The notes below the pieces were generated by a model. That model saw nothing but the letters and a program-made list of their open reading frames with translations, had not been told where the DNA came from and did no database searches. A DNA stretch of 13,361 nucleotides from Chitinophagaceae bacterium UBA2789 (GTDB lineage: Bacteria > Bacteroidota > Bacteroidia > Chitinophagales > Chitinophagaceae), in the NCBI GenBank assembly GCA_002352145.1, contig DEHX01000130.1, forward strand, positions 5,280 to 18,640, given 5' to 3'. Made by a program: the position numbers and the translations under genes. Positions 1-8,435 of the stretch are shown piece by piece; position 1 is the first letter of the stretch, and each line of letters opens with the position of its first letter.

Positions 1-3000
1 GTGTTTAGACTGACAGGTATATTATTCTTTCTATTATTGACCGGGAAGGTTTTATCCCAGTCACCAGGTTTCATTTTTTCTCACCTGAATACGAAAGAAG
101 GGCTCAGCGATAATGTGGTAACCTGTTTCCTGAAAGACAGCCGAGGAAGGTTATGGATAGGCACTATCAACGGACTGAACCGTTATGACGGGGCTCATTT
201 TTATGTGTTCAAAAAATCTGCTGATAACCATTCCCTGTTCAACGGAAATATTACAGCCCTGTGCGAAGATAAAGCGGGGAATATCTGGGGAAGTACTGAA
301 GCTGGTGTTTTCTGTTTTAATCCATTGACCGGCCGCTTCCGAAAAATAGCAACACCCAATAGAAGTAATGATAAATCCTTTACCAATGTTCTTTGCGACC
401 AGGAAGGAAATATATGGGCTACCGGATTGTGGACACTTTTAAAATATAACCCGCAAATAGACAAATTTGAGGAACAATTAGTGCTGGATGAACATCCGCA
501 ACAGGCACCTGATATTGGCACCAGGTCCAACGGACTGCTGATTGATACAGCTGAGAAAGAAATATGGATTACAACAAGGGCAGGGTTGGTATGTTATGAA
601 ATGGCCAACGGAAAAAAATATGATTTCAGCAACCAGCCCGGGAAAAAATTATTTGACAGACAATTTATATCCGCACTGGCAAGATCTCCCGGCGGATTAT
701 TCTGGTGTTTTAATAACAGCACAAGGGAAATTATCTTATTTGACCCGGCGAAAAAGGAGATAGTTCGTACAATCGGTGTAAGCCACATTATTCCTGGCGC
801 CGGCGGTGTCAGTTTATATGAAGACAAAAACCACCGCCTCTGGTTCAGCAGCTGGACCGGCGACTGCCTTGTAATTGATTATTTGCACGGCAATAAGATG
901 GAAAAGTTAACGAACCGTGTTGATGATAAAATGTCTATTGCTAACGGTTATTTCACATCGGTACTGGAAGACGAAGACGGCATCCTGTGGTTTGGCACCG
1001 TGAGTGGAATTTCGAAGTGTAGCCCGGATAAGAATCTTTACAAAGTCCATTACTTGCGGGATAAAATTCCTGATCTTAAAAACACATCTATTTCTGTGAT
1101 ATCAGAAGATCCTGCAGATAAAACCTGGTGGATGGCCACCATAGACAGGAAGATTATTAATTACTCACCGGCAACCGGTAACTACAGGACCTATATCCCG
1201 GATAAAGCAGTGCCGGATAAAAAGAACCAGCTTCCCGGCGGGGTTTTTAATGTTACTCCCGTAGGAAACCTGGTGGTGATTGCTACCGCTACTGGTGCCT
1301 GGCAAATAAATAAGACTACTCATACTATTACCCCCTTTGCCTATTATCCTGCAGCGTTCAGCGATTTTACCGGTAAATATGCGACAGCGCTGGGCGACTC
1401 GGTTTGTTTTCTTACAGATGGTAAACAAATACTCAGAATCAATTTGCAGACCGGGAAATTTATCCACTATGCTTATCCGGGCTTAGAAAATGAAATGGGC
1501 AGTATTGGTTTTATGTTTACTGACAATGAAGGAAGGATATGGGCTAACTCAAATCTTGGAAGAATAGTATATACAACCGCTGATAATCAGCTGGCAACTG
1601 TTAAACTGGTAAAAGATGAAGAGAACGAATTCAGCGGGTATTTTAATACCCTTGATCCCGATAATAAAGGAAACATTTGGGTGGTGAGCACCGGTTTCGG
1701 CTTGTACAGGTATCATCCATCAACAGGCAAAATAAAATACTGGGATCAGACAATCGGCCTGCTGTCACCCTATATTCAAAAAAATAAAACAGACCGGGAT
1801 GGCAATGTCTGGTTGCTTACATACAGCAACGTTTCTGTCTTTTTACCTGCTACAAACGATTTTTATCATTTTACCATACCATTTGCCGAGAATACGATTA
1901 ATTACTTCAACTCAATTAACCGGCTGGAAAACGGTAATATCATAGCTTCCATTTTAAATGAGGTTTTTGAATTTTTTCCCGGCAGAATAAATCTTACACC
2001 GGTAAAAAGAAGACCCGAGATAAGCCTGGTAAACGCAAGCGGGAAGGATATCATGATCACACAACAGGAAAAACTATTATTCCAGCCGCAGGAAAATACC
2101 CTTCGTTTCAGGTTTGGATTACTAACCGATGCCAGCCAGTTTCCTTATCAATTTGAGTACCGCCTGGAAGGAGCTGAAGAGGGCTGGACAAAATCAGCCG
2201 GTATAAATGAAGCCATTTATAATAGCCTGCCAGCCGGCGATTACAAATTCAGGGTTAGGGCAATTGGAATGAATAATCCATGGCATACCGGGGAAGCAGT
2301 AGTGAGCTTTACCATTAAAGCTCCTTTTTATAAAACTACCTGGTTCTTTGTTTTAGTTGCCTTGCTGGTTTCAGGAATTTTATTTTTCCTGTACCGCTAC
2401 CGGATGGCACAAAAAGAAAAACTGATGCTTTTGGAAAACAAGGCGCAGATGCTGGAAAAAGAAAAAGCAATGGTGATGTATGAAAGCCTGAAGCAGCAGC
2501 TCAACCCGCACTTCCTCTTTAACTCGCTGACGTCCTTGTCTGGTCTTATTGAAACCAACCAGCAGGTGGCCGGTGATTTTCTTGAACAGATGTCCGGTAT
2601 ATACCGGTATATCCTGAAGAATGGTAATAATGAAACAGTATCATTAAAAGATGAAATTGAATTTGTACAACTGTATATCAACCTGCAGCAAACAAGGTTT
2701 AAAAAAGGGCTGCAGGTTAACATCCGTGTACCGGACGAATACCTGCATTATAAAATTGCACCGGTAACCTTGCAAAACCTGATTGAGAATGCCATTAAGC
2801 ATAATGTAATAGATATTGGCTCACCGCTGGTGGTAGATATATTCATTGAGGGAGACTACCTGGTGGTAAAAAACAACCTGCAAAGAAAGAAGGTGGTAGA
2901 AACATCCAATATGAAGGGGCTGGCACAGTTTACTTCTCTTTACCGGTACCTGAGTGAGCTGCCTGTTATCATAGAAGAAACGGAAAGAGAGTTTATAATA

Positions 3001-3018
3001 AAGATTCCATTGATATAA
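1..3018 (+). CDS. Propeller sensor histidine kinase, LytS-type (5' end at window edge)
   Basis: Inner-membrane sensor kinase of about 1005 residues. A hydrophobic signal segment (residues 2-20) is followed by about 14 blades with the Reg_prop pattern D-x-x-G-x-(I/L)-W, for example near residues 46-53, suggesting two seven-bladed periplasmic propellers. A Y_Y_Y-like beta-sandwich (about 695-770), one membrane helix (781-800), a short coiled coil and a LytS-family His_kinase domain follow. The phospho-acceptor is H837 in LNPHFLFN and the ATP-binding N box is N926-N935 (NLIENAIKHN). The usual glycine-rich G box is reduced to a single-glycine NMKGLAQ. The architecture resembles the sensor half of Bacteroides hybrid two-component systems, but without fused receiver or AraC domains; the regulator is encoded 12 bases downstream. 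The reading frame begins with GTG at base 1, so the true start may lie just upstream. The ligand is unknown. Confidence 0.93.
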   Translation: MFRLTGILFFLLLTGKVLSQSPGFIFSHLNTKEGLSDNVVTCFLKDSRGRLWIGTINGLNRYDGAHFYVFKKSADNHSLFNGNITALCEDKAGNIWGSTEAGVFCFNPLTGRFRKIATPNRSNDKSFTNVLCDQEGNIWATGLWTLLKYNPQIDKFEEQLVLDEHPQQAPDIGTRSNGLLIDTAEKEIWITTRAGLVCYEMANGKKYDFSNQPGKKLFDRQFISALARSPGGLFWCFNNSTREIILFDPAKKEIVRTIGVSHIIPGAGGVSLYEDKNHRLWFSSWTGDCLVIDYLHGNKMEKLTNRVDDKMSIANGYFTSVLEDEDGILWFGTVSGISKCSPDKNLYKVHYLRDKIPDLKNTSISVISEDPADKTWWMATIDRKIINYSPATGNYRTYIPDKAVPDKKNQLPGGVFNVTPVGNLVVIATATGAWQINKTTHTITPFAYYPAAFSDFTGKYATALGDSVCFLTDGKQILRINLQTGKFIHYAYPGLENEMGSIGFMFTDNEGRIWANSNLGRIVYTTADNQLATVKLVKDEENEFSGYFNTLDPDNKGNIWVVSTGFGLYRYHPSTGKIKYWDQTIGLLSPYIQKNKTDRDGNVWLLTYSNVSVFLPATNDFYHFTIPFAENTINYFNSINRLENGNIIASILNEVFEFFPGRINLTPVKRRPEISLVNASGKDIMITQQEKLLFQPQENTLRFRFGLLTDASQFPYQFEYRLEGAEEGWTKSAGINEAIYNSLPAGDYKFRVRAIGMNNPWHTGEAVVSFTIKAPFYKTTWFFVLVALLVSGILFFLYRYRMAQKEKLMLLENKAQMLEKEKAMVMYESLKQQLNPHFLFNSLTSLSGLIETNQQVAGDFLEQMSGIYRYILKNGNNETVSLKDEIEFVQLYINLQQTRFKKGLQVNIRVPDEYLHYKIAPVTLQNLIENAIKHNVIDIGSPLVVDIFIEGDYLVVKNNLQRKKVVETSNMKGLAQFTSLYRYLSELPVIIEETEREFIIKIPLI

Positions 3019-3030
3019 ACAAACAAGCAT

Positions 3031-3801
3031 ATGAAAGCGGTAATTATCGAAGATGAAGACATTATTGCGGAAGTGCTGGAAAATAAGATTAAGAAAGTGG
3101 CGCCGGATATAGAAGTGATTGGCCGGCTGACCAGCCTGAAGACAGCACGGCGATGGCTGGCCGAAAATGCGGAGCCCGATCTTTTTTTTATGGATATACA
3201 GCTAAGTGATGGTGTGAGTTTTGACATTTTCAATGATTTCATCCTGAAAAGCCCTGTAATATTTACAACGGCTTATGATGAATATGCCATCCGTGCTTTT
3301 AAAGTAAACGGGGTGGATTATTTATTGAAGCCGGTAAAGGAAACGGAACTGGCTGCTGCTATCGACAAATGCCGGAAACTGGCGGATAAAAAAGAAAGAT
3401 CAGCTGCAGATATAACTGCGTTAATACAATCTCTTGCCAACCCTTCTGCTGCAACAAAGTACAAGGAGAAATTTATTGTAAACATCCGCAACCAGTGGAT
3501 GCCGGTGAATACAAAAGATATTGCCTGCTTTACCAAAGAAGTATTAAACTATATCTATCTTTTCAACGGGGAGAAATACATGGTTGACTATGTTACCCTT
3601 GATGAAGTGGAAGAGTTGCTGAACCCTGGGCAGTTTTACCGGGCTAACCGTCAATTCATCATAAATATAGATGCTATACAGACAGTAAAGCCGGTTGAAA
3701 ATTCTAAACTCATTATTCGGTTAAAAGAACCGAATCATAAACTGGAAATAGATATGAGCCGCCTGAAGAGCCCGGAGTTTAAGAAGTGGATGGACCGCTA
3801 A
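3031..3801 (+). CDS. LytTR-family response regulator
   Basis: Cytoplasmic response regulator of 256 residues and the expected partner of the preceding kinase. The receiver domain (about 1-120) has the acidic pair E7/D8, phospho-acceptor D55 in FFMDIQLSDG, conserved T80 in FTTAYDEYA and K100 in LLKP, so all key residues are present. A linker leads to a LytTR DNA-binding domain (about 150-254) with the characteristic FYRANRQFIINI motif near residues 208-219. Members of this family bind direct repeats upstream of target promoters when phosphorylated. The ATG at 3031 lies 12 bases after the kinase stop, indicating one transcript. No Shine-Dalgarno sequence is visible, as is usual in this phylum. 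The target genes cannot be read from the window; the neighbouring envelope genes are candidates only. Confidence 0.95.
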   Translation: MKAVIIEDEDIIAEVLENKIKKVAPDIEVIGRLTSLKTARRWLAENAEPDLFFMDIQLSDGVSFDIFNDFILKSPVIFTTAYDEYAIRAFKVNGVDYLLKPVKETELAAAIDKCRKLADKKERSAADITALIQSLANPSAATKYKEKFIVNIRNQWMPVNTKDIACFTKEVLNYIYLFNGEKYMVDYVTLDEVEELLNPGQFYRANRQFIINIDAIQTVKPVENSKLIIRLKEPNHKLEIDMSRLKSPEFKKWMDR

Positions 3802-3904
3802 GTACACTTGAATGTATAAAGTATACGTTTTATATATCCTAATCTGCAGTTGACCTGTATAAATTTCAGCGCCTTGTTGATCTGGAAGAATTTTGTTGGT
3901 TAGA

Positions 3905-4222
3905 ATGAATTTACTCAGGCGCATACAATCTATATTCCTCAATAAAGACAAGCAAAAGCAGGCAATGGAGCAGCTGCAATGGCAAAGCTATCTTTTGCAA
4001 TCAGGAATACCTGCCCGGGCAGAAGTACTTGAGTTGTCCGTAAAAGATTCGGTGCTGCACGACTACCTGGTTGTTTATATGTGGCTGAAATTTAAATACC
4101 AGGACAGGGTGATTTATCAACAAGTCGGCACACAGATCAACAGGAAGATGCTTCCGAAAAAAAACCAGCTCATCCACATTAAGTTCCTGCCGGAGAATAT
4201 TTCACAGGTGCTGGTATTATAG
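3905..4222 (+). CDS. Small hypothetical protein, predicted beta-rich
   Basis: Protein of 105 residues that I do not recognise as a named family. The ATG at 3905 is preferred over two in-frame TTG codons 9 and 12 bases upstream. It has no signal peptide or lipobox. A basic, Gln-rich helical N-terminus (about 1-27) precedes an apparently all-beta segment beginning GIPARAEVLEL and ending ISQVLVL. The spacing of G-x-P-A-x-A-x-V-L, an alternating-hydrophobic strand, an I-N-R...L-P turn and a final I-K-F-x-P-x-N-x-x-x-V strand resembles small beta-barrel proteins of the DUF3592-like kind. That comparison is by pattern only. It starts 103 bases after the regulator gene on the same strand and could be the last gene of that transcript or independent. 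A function in signalling is not supported by any motif. Confidence 0.72.
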   Translation: MNLLRRIQSIFLNKDKQKQAMEQLQWQSYLLQSGIPARAEVLELSVKDSVLHDYLVVYMWLKFKYQDRVIYQQVGTQINRKMLPKKNQLIHIKFLPENISQVLVL

Positions 4223-4247
4223 TTTGTTTTTCAGCTTCGCAGTATTT

Positions 4248-4275
4248 CGGGCTCTTGTTTACAGGAAACTGCCCG
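4248..4275. other. Imperfect stem-loop after the small hypothetical gene
   Basis: CGGGC (4248-4252) pairs with GCCCG (4271-4275), and GTTT (4257-4260) pairs with AAAC (4266-4269) around the loop ACAGG, with a 4/1 asymmetric internal loop. It starts 26 bases after the stop codon at 4222. There is no T-tract directly after it, so it is not a standard intrinsic terminator; it might still protect or end the upstream transcript. The rest of the 246-base gap (4223-4468) shows no gene and no clear TAnnTTTG promoter element. Confidence 0.3.
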
Positions 4276-4468
4276 GCAAGATGCTATGTTTTGTGGCATT
4301 CAATCTTTGATTTCATTACTACTGTCAATACCGGCAGGAACACAAAAATCCTTTGCAGGTACATTTTAATTAAAAAATCAGGCAGGTGGAGCTATAAAAC
4401 TTTTTTTTGGGTGCTGCTCTTCACAGTTTTACACCGTAATCAAAAATCAAAAAACGAAATCAACAAGT

Positions 4469-5230
4469 ATGAAAAAATTAATCTTAGCAATTATGTCAGC
4501 TGCAATTTTTGCATCCTGCAGCAAAGAAAAGACATCAGTGTTGTCTCAGCCAGCACAGGAAAAAAAACTGAAAAGGACTGAGAGAGTTTATAATGGGGGA
4601 ACACCTGAAACTACAGACTTTACTTACGACAGCCAGGGCCGCCTCCTCACCGAGATTACCAATGATTATTTATATAAATATTCATACCCCGGCAGTAACC
4701 AGATAATCGTAACAAAAAATGATAAAACTACAAATACAATAATCGGTACAACTGAGTATTCTGTCAGCGGAGAATCACGGATAACCAATGCCATTATTAA
4801 AAATCAGGCAGGCTCGGTCACAACAACTATCGATTTTGCCTATGATGCACAGGGTTATCTTAAAGGGGTCCAATACACATATCCCAACGGTACGGTTCAT
4901 TATTATGAGTATACAATTATCAACGGTAATTATAGTACGAAAAAGTTTTATGCAGGAGGTATGCTGAGTTCTACTACTGTTTACACAGTGAATACATCAC
5001 AGCCTTATGTCGAAATATTTACACAGGGTGCATTATTTCCTTCTCCTACCCTGTTTGGTAAGTTAACAAAGAATCCTGTTGTTGAGTTAAAAACAACTGA
5101 TGCATCGGGTAATGTAACATGGCATACAAAAACCAATTATGAGTTTGATGCTGCCGGTTATGTGACAAAGCAAACAATCAATTTTTTGCACATAGGAACA
5201 CAAGGCCAGCAAATTTATAGCTACGAATAA
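4469..5230 (+). CDS. Lipoprotein with YD-like beta repeats
   Basis: Predicted lipoprotein of 253 residues. The signal peptide ends in the lipobox IFASC, so C17 would be lipidated. The following residues SKE make surface export plausible, since Bacteroidota use a charged motif directly after the cysteine, but this is inference. The mature part carries at least three repeats with the YD/RHS-like pattern (F/Y)-x-(Y/F)-D-x-x-G-x-(L/V): FTYDSQGRLLTEI, FAYDAQGYLKGVQ and YEFDAAGYVTKQT. Alternating polar and aromatic residues predict a continuous beta-sheet. This is the look of DUF4595-type Bacteroidota lipoproteins rather than of RHS toxins: there is no RHS core and no toxin tail. It is followed by a strong hairpin and converges on the receptor gene. 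The function is unknown. Confidence 0.85.
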   Translation: MKKLILAIMSAAIFASCSKEKTSVLSQPAQEKKLKRTERVYNGGTPETTDFTYDSQGRLLTEITNDYLYKYSYPGSNQIIVTKNDKTTNTIIGTTEYSVSGESRITNAIIKNQAGSVTTTIDFAYDAQGYLKGVQYTYPNGTVHYYEYTIINGNYSTKKFYAGGMLSSTTVYTVNTSQPYVEIFTQGALFPSPTLFGKLTKNPVVELKTTDASGNVTWHTKTNYEFDAAGYVTKQTINFLHIGTQGQQIYSYE

Positions 5231-5292
5231 ATTACCCCGGTAAGGACCTGGAGCATAATAATCTTTAACAGCTGCTATTATGCTGTCTCCAT

Positions 5293-5342
5293 AATTGTTA
5301 AAAAAACTATTGTTGTTCTGGCAATAGTTTTTTTTAACAATT
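5293..5342. terminator. Bidirectional intrinsic terminator between convergent genes
   Basis: The left arm at 5293-5312 (AATTGTTAAAAAAACTATTG) pairs with the right arm at 5322-5342, which is its exact reverse complement apart from one extra T in the T-run (8 T against 7 A). The loop is 9 bases (5313-5321). The ACTATTG/CAATAGT core is followed by a T-tract on both strands, so it can stop transcripts arriving from either side. It lies 62 bases after the lipoprotein stop and just 7 bases beyond the receptor stop, where a shared terminator is expected. Confidence 0.88.
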
Positions 5343-5349
5343 GTATTTT

Positions 5350-7797
5350 TTACTGTGCTCTTTGCCTTTCTTCTTCCGAACCGGTGGTTCTTCTTCTCGA
5401 CTGCTGGATCTTGTTGCTGCCAAAACGATAAGTAAAGCTGAGATTGGCTACCCTTGTTTCCCGGTAAGCTCTCCAGATCTCTACATAGTTGGCATAAGTG
5501 ATCGTAGCCCTGGGCAGGTTGGTCCAGAAAATATCGGTGACGTTGAAGCGTACCTGCCCCTTGCCTTTCATAACAGATTTCTGTACCCCGGCACCAAGGC
5601 CCCACTGCGGACGCAGTTCCATAAAACCATATTGCCCGCCACTGTTGTAATTGGCATTCAGCTCGGCCGTCCATCCTTTTTTCAGGGTGAAGGTATGGTT
5701 GGTCCGCAGGTCAGCTACTACTTTACCATTGTCCAGTGTGGTGACGCCGAGGTTGCCGTTGAAATGATTATAGAAAATATTGGCATTGTTCATCATGTTC
5801 CACCATTTGTTGATACGAATAGGCGCTGCTACTGTGAGGCCATAGTAATCGGTGGAAGAAAGGTTGACCGGTATCTGTACAGTGATATTGTCATCAGCCG
5901 GGATATTGGGAAACACATCTTTGAACCGGGTGATAACGATATTCTGGCTATTGGTGGTGCGGCTGTAGCCGAGAGTGAAGTTGATATTCTTCATAGTATA
6001 ACTGAGCTCATAACTCCAGGTAAACTGTGGCAGCAGAGAAGGGTTGCCGGTGGAGTAAGTGGTTACATCAATGAGGAACAGGAACGGGTTAAGCTGTGAA
6101 TAGTTGGGCCTGTCTATCCGGCGGCTTACCGATAAACCGAGTGAATGATTTTCTTTCAGCTTATAACTGAAGAAAGCACTCGGGAACAACTGGGTGTAAG
6201 AAGAATCCCAGCGGATATCACCTTTCACCTGCCTGGTTTTTACATTGGTATTCTCCGCCCGCAGGCCCAGCTGCATATCCCACTTCTTAAAATTCTTTTT
6301 GTAGATGAGATAACCGGCATTGATGTTTTCATCATAGTAAAAATGATTGGTCTTGTTCACATCATCCACTGCAGTACCGCTGCTCATGTCGAAGAAACGG
6401 GCATCGTTGTCGGCGTTTACCAAACTTGTTTTGAAACCGGCTTCCAGTTTTGCATTCTTTTTTAAAGGGTGTACATAATCAGCTTTGGCGGTTGCCAGCT
6501 TTAGTTTACCCAGCTGGAAACCATCGAGTATATAATCGGGTTGCATAGGCGTGCCGTTCAGGTTGTAATACTGTGTGGCCACCCTTGATGCATTGTCGGC
6601 ATGGAAATAACCATAGTCAATATCGGCAGTCAATTCTTTGCCGGTACTGTCGAATGTATGTTTGATGTTGAAGTTGGCCACCATATTCTTGTTCTCGTTG
6701 CGGTTGGTGGTTTGTGTATTAAAGTTGAAAACAGGCTGTTTGTTCTCATCAATCACCACTGAGCTGTTATTGTTCCTCGGACGGATGACATTGAAGTTGC
6801 TGTTAACCACAAAACCGAGCACTGTTTTTTTATTGGGAAAGAAATCAGCGCCGAAGCGAAGGCTGTGCAGGTCGAGCGGAATCTTGGTATAGTTATCTTT
6901 TTTATCCTGTCCGGTAAACACACCCAGTGCTGTAAAAAAGTTGCGGTCAAGAATAAGATGGTTCAGGTTCATGCGGTAGGCATAGTTGTAACCGCCAAAG
7001 AGATTGGCCTTTTTGGTTCTTGTATTGAAATTGATGCTGCCGTTGGCTTTGGGATAAACACCCTGTCCGTAGCCGGCGGATACAGAACCATTGGTGCCGA
7101 AGCGCTGGTCTTTCTTCATACGGATATCAATGATACCGGCATTGCCCGCTGCATCATACTTGCTCGAAGGGTTGGTGATGAGTTCGATACGGTCAATGGC
7201 ATTGGAAGGAAGGCTGCGCAGGTAATTCACCAGGTCGGCACCGCTCATGGGCGATGGCTTTCCGTCAATCATGATGATAACACCGGCCCGGCCCCGCATA
7301 CTGATATTGTCATTGGGATCGATCAATACACCGGGTGAACGTTCCAGTACGTCAAAGGCAGAACTGCCGGCATTTACCACACTGTTCTCTACGTTCACGA
7401 TGATACGGTCATTGAGCCGTTGAATAAAAGGTTTGCGGCCGGTAACCTGTACAGATTGTAATTCTTTGGCAGCCACTTTTAGTTTCAGGTCGGCAGCAGC
7501 CACAGAGGAACTGCTGAGTGTAATGATGCCGGAAAATGTTCGCTGATAAGAAGCGGCTGAAGTACGAATGATATAATCGCCGTAGGGTACAGTAATAAAT
7601 TCCAGCTGACCGTTTTTATCGGAGAGTGCTGTTTTAACCAGTGAGGAATCTTTACTGCGCAAAAGCTCAGCTGTAATGCCTTCCAGGGGTTTGTTCTGTT
7701 CATCCGTCACTTTACCGGTTATCGTTCCCCGTTGGGTGCTTTGGGCAGCGGCTGTCAGTGTTGCCATCAATACCAATGCTGTCATGAATCGTCTCAT
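5350..7797 (-). CDS. Outer-membrane beta-barrel receptor, TonB-dependent-receptor-like
   Basis: Outer-membrane protein of 815 residues. The ATG at 7797 gives a clean signal peptide (MRRFMTALVLMATLTAAA, cleavage likely after residue 18); an upstream in-frame TTG at 7815 is less likely. A carboxypeptidase-regulatory-like domain (about 24-100, starting GTITGKVTDEQNKPLEG) is followed by a plug domain (about 110-225) with IMIDGKPSP and the conserved IERIELITNPSSKYDAAG-like stretch (here DRIELITNPSSKYDAAG). A long aromatic-rich beta-barrel of the OMP_b-brl_3 type ends with the strand NLSFTYRFG and a basic/acidic tail containing TGSEEERQR. It is shorter than SusC proteins (about 1000 residues) and has no SusD gene beside it, so a glycan-import role is not supported. 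The substrate could be a siderophore, a peptide or something else. Its 3' end faces the shared hairpin. Confidence 0.93.
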   Translation of the reverse strand: MRRFMTALVLMATLTAAAQSTQRGTITGKVTDEQNKPLEGITAELLRSKDSSLVKTALSDKNGQLEFITVPYGDYIIRTSAASYQRTFSGIITLSSSSVAAADLKLKVAAKELQSVQVTGRKPFIQRLNDRIIVNVENSVVNAGSSAFDVLERSPGVLIDPNDNISMRGRAGVIIMIDGKPSPMSGADLVNYLRSLPSNAIDRIELITNPSSKYDAAGNAGIIDIRMKKDQRFGTNGSVSAGYGQGVYPKANGSINFNTRTKKANLFGGYNYAYRMNLNHLILDRNFFTALGVFTGQDKKDNYTKIPLDLHSLRFGADFFPNKKTVLGFVVNSNFNVIRPRNNNSSVVIDENKQPVFNFNTQTTNRNENKNMVANFNIKHTFDSTGKELTADIDYGYFHADNASRVATQYYNLNGTPMQPDYILDGFQLGKLKLATAKADYVHPLKKNAKLEAGFKTSLVNADNDARFFDMSSGTAVDDVNKTNHFYYDENINAGYLIYKKNFKKWDMQLGLRAENTNVKTRQVKGDIRWDSSYTQLFPSAFFSYKLKENHSLGLSVSRRIDRPNYSQLNPFLFLIDVTTYSTGNPSLLPQFTWSYELSYTMKNINFTLGYSRTTNSQNIVITRFKDVFPNIPADDNITVQIPVNLSSTDYYGLTVAAPIRINKWWNMMNNANIFYNHFNGNLGVTTLDNGKVVADLRTNHTFTLKKGWTAELNANYNSGGQYGFMELRPQWGLGAGVQKSVMKGKGQVRFNVTDIFWTNLPRATITYANYVEIWRAYRETRVANLSFTYRFGSNKIQQSRRRTTGSEEERQRAQ

Positions 7798-7956
7798 AAA
7801 AATAGGTTTCAGCAAAAATGGTTCTTTGACGAATTATTTCGTAGGGCATTATGATAAGCTAACAGCAGGGAGGATAAGTGGAGTTAAGCAACGTTAATGT
7901 CTTTTATGAAAGGTGAATAGTGCTGATGAAAATCATACGGATAACGATTGCAGGGA

Positions 7957-7989
7957 TTTGGTTTTGCCTGAACGCTGAATCTACCTTTA
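7957..7989 (+). promoter_or_regulatory. Possible Bacteroidota-type promoter for the 8037 lipoprotein
   Basis: TTTG (7957-7960) lies 21 bases before TACCTTTA (7982-7989), which matches five of the six fixed positions of the phylum's TAnnTTTG -7 element. A start near 7996 would leave a leader of about 40 bases. No comparable element was found for the divergent receptor gene in the same 239-base gap (7798-8036), and that gap holds nothing else recognisable. Confidence 0.3.
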
Positions 7990-8036
7990 GTAAAGGGAAT
8001 GAGTGAGTATTAAAGAAACAAATAAAAATAAATGAG

Positions 8037-8387
8037 ATGAAAAAGATACTGGCTACAGGATTCCTGATGCTGCTGCTAACGGCCTGCAACAGCGACAAGA
8101 AAAAAGATACCGGGGATAAAGGCCCTGCCGTTGTTACCGGGAAAACGGAAGCAACACCGATAGGTACCTACGTCACCAAAGAAGATGGCAAGCAAATGGA
8201 ATTTACCCTGCAGGCTGATGGAAAGGGATTTGAAATATATGGTACGGAAAAAAGGCCTTTCACATGGGAGTCAAGAGTGGGCAAAATATTTTTCCGCTAC
8301 GATGGAGAAGCCACTGAATTTGAGCTGCCGCTGGATGCTGCCAAAGGGGAGATCCGTTACGGGGCATTGCTTTATAAGAAACAATAG
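8037..8387 (+). CDS. Small lipoprotein of unknown function
   Basis: Predicted lipoprotein of 116 residues. The signal peptide ends in the lipobox LLTAC, giving lipidated C17, followed by a charged linker (NSDKKKDTGDKG). The folded part (about 40-116) is a short beta-rich domain beginning IGTYVTKEDGKQMEFTL and ending YGALLYKKQ. A G-x-Y start, a strand ending x-A-D-G-K-G and a later F-x-W strand weakly recall half of an NlpE or lipocalin-like barrel, but the CxxC of NlpE is absent, so no function is assigned. It starts the plus-strand pair with the gene at 8436 and diverges from the receptor gene. Confidence 0.85.
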   Translation: MKKILATGFLMLLLTACNSDKKKDTGDKGPAVVTGKTEATPIGTYVTKEDGKQMEFTLQADGKGFEIYGTEKRPFTWESRVGKIFFRYDGEATEFELPLDAAKGEIRYGALLYKKQ

Positions 8388-8404
8388 TTGCCAATTATTT
8401 CACT

Positions 8405-8424
8405 GCAGCATTAATGGCTGCTTT
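8405..8424 (+). other. Short stem-loop between two plus-strand genes
   Basis: GCAGC (8405-8409) and GCTGC (8417-8421) form a five-base stem around ATTAATG, followed by only three T. It lies 17 bases after the lipoprotein stop and before the start at 8436. It could be a weak terminator or processing site; the short T-run argues against efficient termination. Confidence 0.28.
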
Positions 8425-8435
8425 AATACTTATAT

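Noticed and set aside
2594..2607. Perfect 14-base palindrome CCGGTATATACCGG
   Set aside because: It lies in conserved kinase coding sequence (SGIYRYIL region), and CCGG-rich words are frequent throughout the window, so chance and codon use explain it well enough.
3814..3834. AT-rich inverted repeats (GTATA/TATAC and TATAAA/TTTATA) after the response regulator
   Set aside because: The stems are short, almost purely A/T and mutually exclusive, with only a four-T run, so they are not convincing as a terminator.
4255..4581. Plus-strand open frame across the gap before the YD-repeat lipoprotein
   Set aside because: It overlaps the clear signal peptide and lipobox of the lipoprotein in another frame, and its translation is low-complexity with no recognisable domain.
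4469..5230. RHS/YD-repeat polymorphic toxin
   Set aside because: Only a few degenerate repeats are present, with a lipobox, no RHS core motif and no C-terminal toxin domain or neighbouring immunity gene.
5341..6099. Long plus-strand open frame antisense to the receptor gene
   Set aside because: The minus-strand receptor is unambiguous over the same bases; this frame has no family features and is a shadow of its codon pattern. The same holds for the other antisense frames inside the receptor and caspase genes.
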